From assembly GCA_028622995.1 (NCBI GenBank), contig JAJQJQ010000063.1, forward strand, positions 124,001-188,000: a stretch of DNA of 64,000 nt, written 5' to 3'. Positions 30,995-43,900 of this stretch are shown here, in pieces. The notes beneath the pieces were generated by a model. The model saw nothing but the letters and a program-made list of their open reading frames with translations. It made no database searches and was not told the DNA's origin. The position numbers and the translations under genes are program-made. How positions within the stretch are numbered: the first letter of the stretch is position 1; each line of letters starts with the position of its first letter. The DNA is from Panagrolaimus kolymaensis. Taxonomy: Eukaryota > Nematoda > Chromadorea > Rhabditida > Panagrolaimidae.

Positions 30995-33698
30995 ATGGAA
31001 GAATCATCATCAAAACAACAACATGAGCAACATAAGCACCGTAAATTTATTCTTCGAACAACTTGCATGAAAAATGGTGGATTTCGACATGTGAGTTTTT
31101 TTTACTTTTTTGATTTTACGATTTACAATATTTTCTTGATTTTTTTAGTATCTTCCTTTACCACCTCAAGATGTCTTTCAACATTCATATTCAGTACTTG
31201 CATCAGAATTGGATATCAAAATTAAACGAAAGCAAACTTTCTTTAATCGTGAAACAGCGTGGATGCGTCTTCCAGTTTATTTGACGACGAATAAAGGAGT
31301 TCTCTTCATTTATGTTACTGATCGTCATGGATATATCTTGAGTGTACCACATGCTCTTCGACTACATTTTGAAGGAACCAAGAAACTTTGCAAGAAGAAT
31401 CGTGCTATTGGTGTTGGTGGTACAACTGAATATGATGCTGTTTTTATTCTTCAATTTGCTTTTGGTGAACTTCATATTCGTTTCTCTAAAAATGATAACC
31501 TTCGTCCATGGTCTGCTCTTCTTATCGCTGCTCATCAATCAAGTCTTGCAAATGTTTGTCATGCCGTTTCAAGCGAAATCAATCCAGCAATTTCTTTGGA
31601 ATCCGTTGTTTCAACTAAATCTATTCTTGCTCCTGCTTATAAGAAAGATAATAATAAGAGTGGCAGTGAGTTTTATCTTTGACCGATTTACTTTTTTCTT
31701 CAACGCTTTACTCTTACTTTTTTAGAGCAAGATGGTGTAATTTTTGTTCATCGTTATCCTCGTTTATCTACTACAGCTGAAACAGTTACCGCCGATAATG
31801 ATAGCTTTCAAAACCATGATTCATCTCCTAAAATTATAGGATCTCTTGCTTCATCTTCATTTTTAAACAATTCTCAAAGTCGCAGCAACACCATCAATGA
31901 TTTCTCTCCATCATCATCAAAGGAAACAATGCCTGCTGCCGCTCGGACATCTTTTATTACTGAACATGAACCTGCTGAACGAAATTATGATAGCGGCATG
32001 ATTCATTACGATGCTGAAATTATTGAATACCAAAATGAAAAGCCAACTAGTCATCCATCATCTAGTGCTATTGGAACTTCAGAAGTTGATGTAACTTGCA
32101 AGGATATCAATGAATTTAATGCTTCAACAACTTCCATCAATACTGCCATTTTGAATCAATGTATGTTTACGAATTTATAGGCCCATTGTTGTAGTAACGT
32201 TTGTTGCTTTTTCAGCTGAACTCGATACATATGGTAATGATAAATCTCATCATGCATCACCTCATTCTTGTTATATGGATGCTGAATGTTCTGGTCAATG
32301 CAAGGCTATCGATGGTCATCATGAAGCTTATGGTGGTTCTCCAATGCTAAAGTAACTCATTTTCTTGATTTATAGTGGCTCCTTTTATGCTTACCATAGA
32401 TTTTTATACCTAACTCATACCTTTTTTTAGAACTTATGCATATTGTGTCAAACTTCAAACACCAGTTCAAAAAATTCAAAAGATTTCTATTGCAGATATT
32501 CAAAAATCACCTCCTCCACGTTCATTATCAATTTCACGGTCAACATCAACATCATCACTTCACTCATATAATCTTTCAAAACCAACTCAATTTACAACGG
32601 ATCCAACTGGAAAACGGTCACAAGTAATGGATTTTTGGCGTCAAAAGGTAACTATTATTTTTTCTTTTTGTTTATTCAGTTTTTTAACTTTATGTTTGCT
32701 TTTTGCAGGAAATTGAAACAAGTGGAAATCAACCTCCAATTCGAATAAAACATGTTCATTTAAATGATGATGAAACCACTCTTCAAAAACATACATCTGG
32801 AAAAGTATTTGATTCTCCAACAAAATTTCATGCTGCTAATGTTGATGATGAAGGTTCTTCTTCAGTTGATGGAACTCTTGATGAAGGTTCTTCTGTTGAT
32901 GAAACTCTTGATGAACTTCCTTCTGTTGATGGAATTCCTGATGAAGTTCCTTTAATTGATGGAGCTCCTGATGAAGTTTCTTCCGTTGATGCAACTCCTA
33001 CCAAATTTCACGATGACGATATATTTGATCAAAACACGGCTATCGCTGGTCAAAGGATTGGTTATGATTTTGTTCCCGGTTAGTTTACACCTTTACTTCC
33101 TTGTTTACAATCGATTTTTAGATCCTTTACCAAGTACTGATTCTGAAGAATCATATCGTAAATATTGGGCTGATCCAGATCTTAGACAAGAAAGAATATC
33201 TCTTACAAATCCTTACATTCCTGTTCAAAATGAAGGAAGCGTGGTATTTAATGGTTTACAACAAATAATTGATCAAAGATTTCCGTGAGTTTTTTTCTTG
33301 CACTCACTTTATTGCAAATATCTAACCAGATAACATTTTTTCAGTCAAAGAGTAATAAGTGAAGATGAAAATTCTTTTCATCAATCATTTGATGAACCAA
33401 GTTCAGCTGAAATTTGTGTACCAGAAGATGTTAATCGGTATGCTTTTACTTTCTCATATCTTTGAAGACTCATTATGTTATGTATGTTTTTAGGAATGTG
33501 TTAAATGATTGTGAATTTTTACCTTCAAGAAGTTGCAGCTTTCGTGGATTCTCTAATGGTATTGAAACTGATGGAATATCATCTCCTGATTCTGTGAATG
33601 ATGATTTTATTGGTATTGAACCAACTGATCGGGATTCCTATCATAGTGGAATAATTGAAACTGAATATTTGAAGAAATGTGAACAACAACAAAAATGA
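30995..33698 (+). CDS. Unrecognised 743-residue protein with acidic repeat
   Basis: Nine exons join in frame: 30995-31090, 31149-31665, 31726-32160, 32216-32351, 32431-32647, 32709-33078, 33122-33284, 33345-33437 and 33494-33698. The N-terminal 200 residues look like one folded domain: RKFILRTTCMKNGG, FFNRETAWMRLPVYLTT, GVLFIYVTDRHGYILSVPH, then YDAVFILQFAFGELHIRF. The alternating strands could be a PH-like fold, but this is a guess. The rest is Ser-, His- and Asp-rich and probably disordered. It includes SLSISRSTSTSSLHSY and, at about 32845-32995, roughly five degenerate 9-10 residue repeats of the type SVDGTPDE. No signal peptide or membrane segment is seen. No family is recognised. AATAAA follows at about 33787. 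Confidence 0.8.
32845..32997 (+). repeat. Coding tandem repeat (DExSSVDGxP)
   Basis: About five degenerate 27-30 bp units lie within exon 6 of the gene above. Each encodes a variant of DE-G/V-SSVDG-T/I-P/L. They give an acidic, probably disordered spacer. Unit-length differences suggest replication slippage. Confidence 0.7.
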
Positions 33699-34408
33699 TA
33701 TATTTTGGATGGTGTTTTATATTTAAGATGACTAATTTTATAGTATTTTTTATTATACTTGTATTTGTAAATTATAATTGATAATGCAATAAATGAGAGT
33801 TGAACCATATGTCTTTTGTTTTGTATCGTTTCTATGAATCTGTCATAGTTTTTCAAGGAAAGAGTTAATGAAGCCTTTTGTTTTGATTTTCCACCAGAAG
33901 AAAATACGCATCGATGGAGCATACTTATTATAGCCTAACAATGAAAGAGCTTGATGCAGTCTCAAAACTCGATCATTGTTATTTTTATATTTCACTAAAA
34001 AAGCGGTAGAAAACTGTGCGATGAAGATAGGGTTATTTGGTGCTTTTCATCTGCCACACATTTATAAGTTTGGACATCGATAAATTCATAAGATTCTTTA
34101 TCTCATCACGAAAACACTTGCTTCATCCTAAACTTTTACTCTCAAACAACTTTTTTTTTGTTGTTGCTTGCTTCATTTCTTTCTTCCATCTTTTACAAGT
34201 TTGCTTTCATGTAAAAATTTATGTTGATTTCTTCCATTCTTTCAAACTTTGCCGCCGCTATTATTGCTTGTGTTAGTAAGCATCCTTGCATGCTTTATTC
34301 TTTCATGTGTTTGTTATAACTTTGTTTTGTTTCTTCGTGTTATTGGCCTTTTCGATTTCGTTTTAACTAATTTGTTACCTTTTTTAGCACTGACAAGAAA
34401 TTTCAACG
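33699..34408. other. Spacer between two plus-strand genes
   Basis: There is no supported gene. AATAAA at about 33787 probably ends the previous gene. A TTTTTAG acceptor-like site at about 34387 lies 22 bases before the next start codon and could be a leader trans-splice site. Confidence 0.45.
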
Positions 34409-35362
34409 ATGGCTGAAACTCTAAAAGAATTAGAGGATATTAAGAATCATGTTGGTACTCTCTGCATAATGAATAAAATGAAGAATGGAAATACGCCTTA
34501 TCCTTATGTTGTCAGAGAAGTCAAACGGTTAGTTTCTCTTTACATTGCTAGCTTTCATATAATGTGCATTCTCTATCTTTTTTAGTGATCGGCAATTGGA
34601 TTTACAAGAAGTTGCACGTAAACATGATTTTGATACTGGTTATGATCTCCTCCGGCATCTGGGTTTCCAAGTCAATGACAATGGTGAAGTCGAATTTGAT
34701 AATGCTGGCATTCCTCAAGCTGTTTCACATGTAACGGATTTCATTATGGACGCTAATAAATATGTAAGTTTTGGACTTTATGTTTTTTTCTCCTTATATT
34801 TGGTTTTTAGGAAGCTGAACGAGAAGCTAAAAAGAAGTATTATAATTCATATTATGAAGAAAAAGCTTATGAAGAACGTCAACCACATGAATTTGCTTGT
34901 TATCTAAAAACTCATGATTGGAATATCATACCTGATTATCGTATGCACCATGTTCCTGAAGCTAAACAAGAAGAAATTCGTCAAATCAATCGAAATGTAT
35001 GTTTATTGAATTTAAATTTGGTTTACTTACTATTACTTATTTTAGGTTCCACGTCCTCTTGTTGTCGAAGAACTTAAACCTGGTACAGTCTTTTTGATGA
35101 ATGGTAATAAGCGCCAAATTCCTGATGTTCTTCTTACTCACGAAATTCCAGTAAGTTATTTTACTATCTTATTATTATTCACCGTTGTTTTCTTTTTTAG
35201 GATCCTGTACAAAGAAAGAAGCATTTTCAAGCTGCAGCAAAAAAAGCTCGTAAAGAAATTAAGAAGATTACAGAAGAAATGGAGAATTGGAAGCTTATTC
35301 CTTCTGTCGATGTTACAAGATTCTTGATTATCAAAGATCCTGATTATGATTATCAACTTTAA
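34409..35362 (+). CDS. Unrecognised 249-residue protein
   Basis: Five exons join in frame: 34409-34527, 34586-34763, 34811-34996, 35046-35150 and 35201-35362. The protein begins MAETLKELEDIKNHVGT. It has a compact N-terminal part (NGNTPYPYVVREVKRDRQ, LQEVARKHDFDTGYDLLRHL). A Lys/Glu/Tyr-rich middle follows (EREAKKKYYNSYYEEKAYEE), then DWNIIPDYRMHHVPEA and a charged helical C-terminus (KKARKEIKKITEEMENW). There is no signal peptide or membrane segment. The N-terminal helix pattern faintly recalls a winged-helix or LOTUS-type fold, but not enough to call. No family is recognised. AATAAA follows at about 35418. Confidence 0.78.
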
Positions 35363-36905
35363 CATGTTGTTTTTTACATTTTTTAATGTTATTTTTTTCT
35401 TCTTGTTTTATAAATGTTAATAAATTTTGTGTTGTTTGGATTCTTTATGTGTGTGTGGAAGTTTGGTTTTGTGGCAAACAAGAAGTTTCAAATCTGCTTA
35501 CAGTAGTTTCGTAAGCATAGGATGGAGCGAAATTTGGTGATTCATTTGCAAATTTTTAGTGAAGTTTAGAATGCGATCAAGCATGTTTATAGGAGCTTTA
35601 ACTTTGTCGTTGTCAATGAATGATGAAAATAATGTTGCCCAACAGCTTTATTGCTTTTAACGTTTAGCAGCACTCTTTAGTTTCGTACATTCAAACTATT
35701 TATTTCGAAGCATTTTTTTGTTCTTTTACTTTATAAAATGGAGGAATCAATGCTGATAGAAACAACGGTGAATGATGAGTGAGTGGCAAGTTTGTTCAAA
35801 CTTTTTTCTTCTTTTTCACTGTTTTGATAGAGAAAAGCGATTACGATGATGATCAAGGAGGTGTCATACCTTGTTGCAAAAATATAAAACTTATAACCTA
35901 TTATGAGATATGTATTTTGTTGGTTATGTTTATGGATGAATGGATTTCATGAAACTTTGATTTTAAAACCAATTCTGTCAATTTTTTTTAAAACGGCTTG
36001 AACAGGCAAAATTTTATTTTTGAGATAGAGTCACCTATGTTTTTTCCTATGCTTAATTAGGCTAAAGTCAATAGAATTTGGCCTGAAGTGATCCAAATCA
36101 TGGAGATACAGCAACCTGAAGGTTTACTATTGAATTACTTCAAAATTATGCTATAATTCATTCTATAATTATAATTTTATATTCTCTTATCATTTAAAGG
36201 TTTTCGATGATGGGGAATCCGAATTTGACCACCATTTCCTTTGATGTATATGCTAAACATAAATTTTTGACCGACACAGCCTGGTTTTTGGCCAGATGCA
36301 AAGTAAATAACCTAAACTTCACTTTCTGAATCCATAAATTTATGTATAAAATCTTCTTGAATAAATGAAAGGCTAATGGAAAGATTGCTTTTCCATAAAC
36401 ATGTTTGATTCATTTTTTCCAAAAGTGTTCTTCTTTTAACATATAATTACAAAAAAGGTTTTTTTTATTAAATACACAATTCATACATAGTAAAAACATT
36501 AAAAAAAAATAAGACCACGTGTTTTTCAATTTTCTTTTGAGAGAATAGAATAAAGGAAGGAAGGGAAGGGAAGATGCTTACAAGAAACAACAAACAAAAA
36601 ATTTTAAAAAATGAAAGAAGAAATTTAAACCACAAAAAACGCAGAATAAAGAAGAAAAAAATGGTAAATAAAAACACAAAAAAAAATAAAGAAGGTGAGA
36701 GAAGCAACTTCAAAAATTTTTATGGAAAAAAGGAAGAATGATTAACCAAAACAAAAAAAAGGTAAAAATTACAAACAAAAAAAAATGGAAAACATTGCAA
36801 AAGAAGATGAAATTTTTTTTGTTATAAAAAAATCAAAAAAAGAAAATTTTTTTAAAATTAAAAAGCATAGAAAAAAAATAATACAAAATAATACACATTT
36901 TTAAT
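35363..36905. other. Convergent intergenic region
   Basis: This lies between two genes that end toward each other. It is AT-rich, with a G/A-rich stretch at about 36540-36720 on the plus strand. No gene is supported; Phe/Leu-rich minus frames near 36468-36713 are composition by-products. Confidence 0.4.
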
Positions 36906-39900
36906 TTATTTTTTATTTTGAACATCCATTGGAAAATCATTATCTCCATTTTCTGGAGCTGCTGCTGGAGCGGCTTCCATTTCATCTTGAGGTTGATGGT
37001 TGTTTTGTTGATGATTATTTTGTTGTTGACGCAATTCATTTCTCAATTGCTGTTGTTGATGATGATGTTCATCATCCATAGCCGCGTGTGGCCCAGCTTG
37101 AATAAAAGCTGGATGTTGTTGTTGTTGTTGGTCTACTACGCCATCATCAGCTTCAGGGTCTTCTTCATGATTTTGGGGTGGAGGTTGATGATGATGTTCA
37201 AAACCTAATACTGCCGCCGCCGCTGCTCCTTCACCTCCTGCACCAGCAGCAGCAGGGGCATTTGGAATATCATCATTTTGAAGTTGTTCATCATCACCCG
37301 CTCCATCATCATCTTCCATTCCACCTGGAAAAATGGGGGTTTTAATAGTGTTTTTTATTTATTAAATAAATGTATGCCTCATTTTTGACTTTTCGAAATA
37401 TTTTAAACAATTTTTTGTAAAATTAATTTGGCCGATAAAATTATTAAAAATTTTGATCAAAAGGAAATCTGTGTGTTTTAGTTTTAGCAAATCAAAAAAT
37501 TTTGTTATCAGAAAAAAGGGAATATAAAAACGTTATTTTATGACGCTCTAATTTCTTTCTGTAACTCATCAAGAAAAATTTAATCAAAAGCTTTTTTTGA
37601 ATATAAATTGGGGCAATCGAAAATAAGCAACAACGCTAATCAACTGCATTGCCACAAAAAAAAATATGGAAAAAACGAAAAGCATTTTTTATTTTTGAAT
37701 TTTTAATGGATCGAGAAAAAAATGAGGAATACCAAATATGAATCAAAGAAACAAAATTTATTGATACGATTCAAAATGTTTTAATACCTTGAACATCAGC
37801 GATATCAACCATTTCAAAATTATTTTCTCCTCCATCCATTTCAACTATTTGATTATTAGCATTAGCATTTTGATTATTTACTCCTCCAATGGCTGCGGCA
37901 ATTGCAGCGGCTGCTCCGCCACCATTTGGACCATTTTGGGGTTGTTGTTGAATTAAATTATTATTTAAATTTGCTCCTGCTGGTTGATTTTGTAGTTGAT
38001 TTTGTTGTTGTTGTTGTCCATTATTATCATCAATAATATTATTTGCTGTTGTATTAGCATCCACAACACCCGTATTTAAAAAATCCCATATTAATATTGT
38101 ATCATCATGTGAAGAACTAACAATTTGAAATTCATCAAATTGTAAACGAAATACTCGTCCACTATGTTGCTAAAAAAACATTTTAATTATTTCAATAAAA
38201 ATATTTAATAAAAAATAATGAAAAAGTTGCTGTTGTTCGGTTTTCTAACTTCTTCTAAATGGAAACTATAAGGTTTTCAGAATTTCTCAAACTTTTTTGA
38301 TTCAATAAATTAAATTTGAGAAGAAAAACCCGTCAAATTTTCTAGTTCCTAATTTAGGTGCTTCGACAAATTCAAAGAAGCTCAGTATTGTGTTCACCGA
38401 AAAGAACAGCGAACTCAAAAAAAAATGAGTAAGAAAAAAACATACCACAAGAGTTTTAATACAAATTGTGCTGGATGATGCTCGAGGATCCATAGCAATT
38501 TTTAAATCCCATACTTTAATTTTTCTGAAAATAAAACAAATTATTTTCCTTTCATTTTTAGAAAAAAATATTTTCTTTTTTGTGAGTTTTAAAGCTAAAA
38601 TCTTACCCATCATAAGCTCCTGAAACGATGCGTTTTCCATCAAAACGAATACATCGAACAAGTTCCTCATGTCCTTCAAGAACACGTAAACATGCTCCAC
38701 ATTCAATATCCCATAGCCTAATTGTATTATCACTTGAACCCGAAACAATTAAACCATCGCGATATTGTAAACATGCGATGCCTCGTTTATGTCCATTCAA
38801 AGTTCGAATAAATTCGCATGTATCGGTTCTCCAAACTTTTATGGTTCGATCACCTGAAGCTGAGACAATATAAGTATCATCAAAATCTACCACATTCACT
38901 GCAGCTCGATGACCAACGAGCACTCGACGTAAATCAATTTCATGTGAAGAATGCATCGTCCAAACTGCAATGGAACGATCCTTGGAACACGTGACTAACA
39001 TGCCATTATGAAATCGAAGATGCAAAACCGCTTCAGAATGATGAATTAAAGTATTTAATTGTTCACCCGTTTCAACATCCCATATTCTTACGGTGGCATC
39101 TGAGGATCCAGAAGCGATAATTTTTTCATCATATTGCAAACATAAAACTGAACCAGTATGGCCTATTAAAGTTTGACGGCATTGAAGAGTATTGCGATTC
39201 CAAATTTTAATTGTATTATCTCGTAAACCCGAAATAATTTTATTATCATCATATTGAAGGCAATAAACTCCTTTACTATTTTCTGATTGACAATTAATTC
39301 GTTGTAATCGGAATTTGCCATTCTTCCAATTATCTTCAATTTGATTAATATCCATTCGAATTTGAGGATATAATTCTCGATAAAATTCATGCTGATACAC
39401 TAATGGATCATCAAGGGTAGCACGAAGGTCATCAGCTTCAGTACGAGTTTTTCCATTTGCCATGGCTATATATATTGTAGCTTGTTCAGTGGAAATAAAT
39501 AGGAAGCGCTTCCTAAAAATTTAAATATTAATTTTTTAATAAAAACCCAAAAAAAAATTTATTTTTCTGTAAATTTTAAAAGATTTTTCCGTAGAGTCTT
39601 AGATGGATTTATGGATCTTTTTCCAAATCCATGTCTCGCCAAAAAAAAGTTATAAAAACTTTTTAACGAAAGATTCCCCAATGAAAGATTTTTCAGAAAA
39701 AAAGCCCTCGTAAAACCTATGTTTTTGCAACAACAATTAAAAACAAACTAACCATCCTCGTTTTTCACTTAAACCTCTCCAAAGACTATCACCCCGAACA
39801 TGGCGTTCAATTAATTTTCTCCAAAGCATTCCATGAGCGATTACACTTCTCCATTGTTTAGATACACCTGAAGCTCGAGCTAAATTATGAGCATCCAAAT

Positions 39901-40952
39901 TTTCTAATATTGTTTCCGCAACTCTTCGAGGTAATAAAGTAATAAAATCTCGTTGCAATAATGGTTTAACATATGCGTCTATAGCGCCCAATTGATGATG
40001 AGACATACGATTTAATAAATTTTCAACTATAGTTTGTTGTTGACGATCGGACATTGTATCGAATTCCTGGAAAAAATTTAAAAAATGTTTAAAAATATAT
40101 ATAAAATATTTTTTTGGAGGTTTTATAAATGGCTTACTTCACACCATGAATTTAAAGTATTATTATAATCTTCAGAATTTATTCCTCTTGAAGATTCAGA
40201 TAGCGATAAAGTCGCCATCATATTTGTTGCTGATGTACCCTGAAAAATGATAATAAAATATTAAATAATAAAAATTAAAGTTAAAAGGATTGATTAATTT
40301 TTTTGTTGTTGATTTGTTGTTGATTGGCATAAATAAATAAATAAATAAATGGCCCCAAGAAACAACAAAGTATCTCAAAAAAGATTCTCTAAAGCTTATT
40401 TATTAATTCATCAGTTTTTTTTTATAAAAATACTTTTTATATATCCTTTTTTCTTTTTCTCTGATATCTTCCAGAAAAGCAAGCATTCGTTTTTTGCTAA
40501 CTAAAAACTGTTTTGTTTTTTTTCAATAAAAACTAAAAATCGTTAAAAAGAATATTATTTCATTGTCATTTTTTTTGTATTTTGATTATTATTGTTTTTG
40601 AACAAAGCCTATGGAAAAGAAAAATAAAGAACATAGCAGCTTTGTGTTGCTTTTAGCACCATCATCGTCACATGGGTTCAAAAAAATATATAAAAAGCAA
40701 CAATGACAATTTGACGTAATAATAATAAAATAAAGTAGCTTTTTAAAATTCTAATTTCAAAATTAAATCAAAGAAGAATATATATATAAAAGTGTGTGAG
40801 TGAGGACCCAGAAGGATAAGAGGCATCCCAAATGATTTTGGAATTTTAAGAAGGCTTTCAATTTCGCTAAAATTATGGAGGGGGAGGTTCGTTAATTAAC
40901 TTACTTCTGTTCCATTATTAGTAATATTTTCAGGTAAATCAGTTTGTTGCAT
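36906..40952 (-). CDS. lin-23: F-box/WD40 E3 ligase substrate receptor, beta-TrCP / LIN-23 orthologue
   Basis: The predicted 749-residue protein has seven exons: 40952-40905, 40239-40138, 40066-39753, 39512-38607, 38524-38446, 38169-37788 and 37324-36906. Residues about 51-91 form the dimerisation (D) domain ([18 protein letters not shown]). The F-box follows (about 92-140, [20 protein letters not shown] to [10 protein letters not shown]). Seven WD40 repeats run about 205-515, nearly identical to animal beta-Tr[69 protein letters not shown] and [10 protein letters not shown]. The protein would act in an SCF ubiquitin ligase on DSGxxS phosphodegrons. C. elegans LIN-23 controls cell-cycle exit. 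The roughly 230-residue Q/N/H/A-rich C-tail is lineage-specific. The 5' exon is short, so the start is less certain than the core. Confidence 0.95.
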
Positions 40953-43900
40953 CTCCAAAAAATTAGTTAATATTCAAAATTGAGAACAAGAATATATATG
41001 GAAATAATGCGTTTCTTAAACACCCATTTACTCCTTAAAAAAACAAAATTAAATTAAATTCGAGGAGTAAAACGTAATTCAAAGAAATTATTAATGGCAA
41101 AACAAACACGAAATTTTCTCGAGTTCAAGAACAATAATAAATTTTGGGCTTTGCTGAACAAAACAAATCAAAAAAAGGATGAGAAAAATAATTTTTATCG
41201 ATTGCTTTTTTTACTTTTTTTTCGTCGTCGTCGTTCGCTTTTTTTTCTTCTTCTTCGTCTGTTGTCTTTTTTTTCTTTTTCGTTTCGAGTCAGTCAGTCA
41301 TAGACAGGCTGTAGTAGCGATAACAACGAACCAAAAACTGCGGCAGCACAGCCAAAAAAAAAAGAAAGAGAACGAACGCTCTTTTTTGGTGGTGGTTCCA
41401 TCCAACATTTTTTTCTTGTTTCGCTTTCCTCCATTTTTTTGGGTTTAGCTTTTTATCTTCTTTTTTTGGTTGTTAGCTGCCTGGCTTTTTTCTCTATTAT
41501 TTTTTTAATGTGAAAGCGAGTTAATTTAAAAATTGCAAAAATAAATGAAAAAGGGTTATTTTTGGTAAGTTTAATTTGAAGCGTGAAAAATAAATTAACG
41601 AAAAACAAAATAGAATTATTTCAGGTCGGTGGAAAAATGAAAAATAAAACTATTAAAAGTGGAACTTCTGCTCTGATAAACAAAAAATTCATTATTTTTG
41701 TTATAAATATTTTTTTAAGTTTTCAAAAAGGCAATTAAATACTACGAAATAACTTTGTTTTTCTAGGGTTATAATCTCGACAGGTAATTACCGTTAACCT
41801 AAAACCGCAAATTTTTTCTGCTTGTTTTTTTTTTGCAAGTAATTATAGCTTTTTTTCCGATTTTATACGTTTGTTTTTAACGAAATCAAACATCTCCACC
41901 AAAAAAAGCTTTAAATAAAATAAATGTTTTTAGCTTTTTGTTTAATTTACAGTATTACATATAACAAAACAAAAAAAAGCTATAGATGATAATTTCTGTC
42001 TGGTTTATCGAAAAAATGGCAACAAAAAGAATATGTCTGATCAAACATTTTAGAAAAAAACCAAATCGAAATAAATGGTTAAAACTAAAAATCAATAAAA
42101 AAAATTTCTTCGTCGAAAAATGATGTTCCAATTTTTTAAAATTTCTTTTCTTTGAATGAAAAAAAAATTAAGGGCAAATAAAATTAACTCCAATTAATTT
42201 CGAAAAGTAAAGTTTTTTTAAGAGCAGAAAAAAGAGGCAAGCAGCCACCATAAAATAAGAAATAAAGGTTCAAAAGTTCAGAATTTTTTTTTTACAAAGA
42301 AAAAACTAAATAGACAAAAGAAATTTGGCATTTTAAAAGATTAAAATTATATGAATCAAATAAAAAGTTTAGAAATCAACCATTTTGGGGAGTCAATGAA
42401 AAAAAAATACAATAATGTCATCATCACTTTCGGGCTGGTTTTCTTAAGATTTTTTCATCATCACAAAAGTGGCGACAAAAATAAAATGATTTTATACTCA
42501 AATATTTTTTTTAATCAACGAAAAAAGAAATATTAATTCTTTTAAGGTATTTTAAATCTGGCTAAAAATTTCAAAACAAAAAAATAGGAAAAAATTGTCA
42601 AAAAACTAAAGGACAAAATGAAATAAATAAAAATACAGTGAATTTGTAAATTTTTTTTCGTGCTTTCGTCAAAAAGAATTATTAATGCAAGCTAAAAAAA
42701 GAGAAAATTTAGCTTTAAAGAAAAAGAAAGATACCGGAAAAATCAAACAATTTGTGTTTTATTTCTCTAAAAAAATAAAAGAAAAAACTTTTACTTTTTA
42801 ATTTTACGATGATCACGATTTTTTCATTCTTTGATAACGTGAAGAAAAAAAATAGACAATGGAAATAAAAAAAAATGCTCGAAAATAAAATATATGTATT
42901 TCTTTATTGATTGTTGTCATCCTCCATCGTCGCAAGCAATAGCAACAGCAGCAACAATGAGTGTGGCAGCGGCGGCGTCGTCGTCACGCGTTTTACAACC
43001 CCACCACCATTCTCATTTATTTTTTTTGGTCTCTCTCGACTAAACAAAAAATTAAAAAGTTTTTTTAAAGCAAATTTATTTCGAAAATTTTTGTTTAAAA
43101 AAAGCAAGCACCCGATGAAAAGTAATACAAAATGTAAATTATTTATCTTATTTTTTTAGAACAAAAAAAAACAGTAAAGTAAAGTAAAAAAGCTTTAACA
43201 ACAAAAAAAAAATGAGGTAACAAAAAAAAGCGAAGCAATTTTTGGGTTTTTTTTTACAATGTCTTTTTTTTTTGTTCGTTCGTTCACTCACTGACAACAC
43301 ACGAGACGAGGAGACACTAATGTTGGTTGGTTGTGACTACGATGATGGTGGTGTGGCTCTTTTTTTCTGTCTCTGCCTTTGTATGTGTGTGTTTGAGTGA
43401 AGAAAAAAAAATGAAAATGTGGTAGTTGTTAGAATTTGCTGAGAAAGCATTTTTTTTTCTTTTTTTGAGACTACTTCGAAAGAATAAAAAAAATTATTTG
43501 TGCATGTGTGTGTACGTACATATGTCTTCTCTAAGTCGTCGTGTGCTATTATATTCGTTCGATGTCATCACTTCTTCTTTTTTTTCTTGCATGCTTTCTT
43601 TCTCGATTGCTTTGGTGATGATGAGGAAGAAGAATGAAAAAAGAACTGCAAAAAAAAGTTTGTTCAGTCAAAAAAAAAAAAGCTTCCCTTAATCTCAATG
43701 CTCATCATTTGCCCCTCTGTGTATTCGAATATGTGCGTCCTGCGTCATCTATGTTTTATGTAAAAAAAAATTTAGTGTCACTAACTTACCAAAAACCAAA
43801 CACACACAGAAGCTAGTTGTTCTTTCTCTTGCTCAAGTTCCTCTCTTTTTTTTCTTCTCTGACTCTCTATTTTTTTTTCTTTCTTCGAATAACATTAAAA

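Noticed and set aside
31342..31725. A 127-codon hydrophobic frame
   Set aside because: It is a shifted-frame shadow of exon 2 of the 743-residue orphan gene, whose true frame runs through with matching splice sites.
36918..37208. Plus-strand 96-codon Met/Leu/Ile-rich frame
   Set aside because: It is antisense of the Q/H-rich tail of the LIN-23 orthologue.
42904..43159. Overlapping frames on both strands at a GGCGGCGTCGTCGTC tract
   Set aside because: A low-complexity tract in AT-rich spacer; both strands are open and nothing is recognisable.
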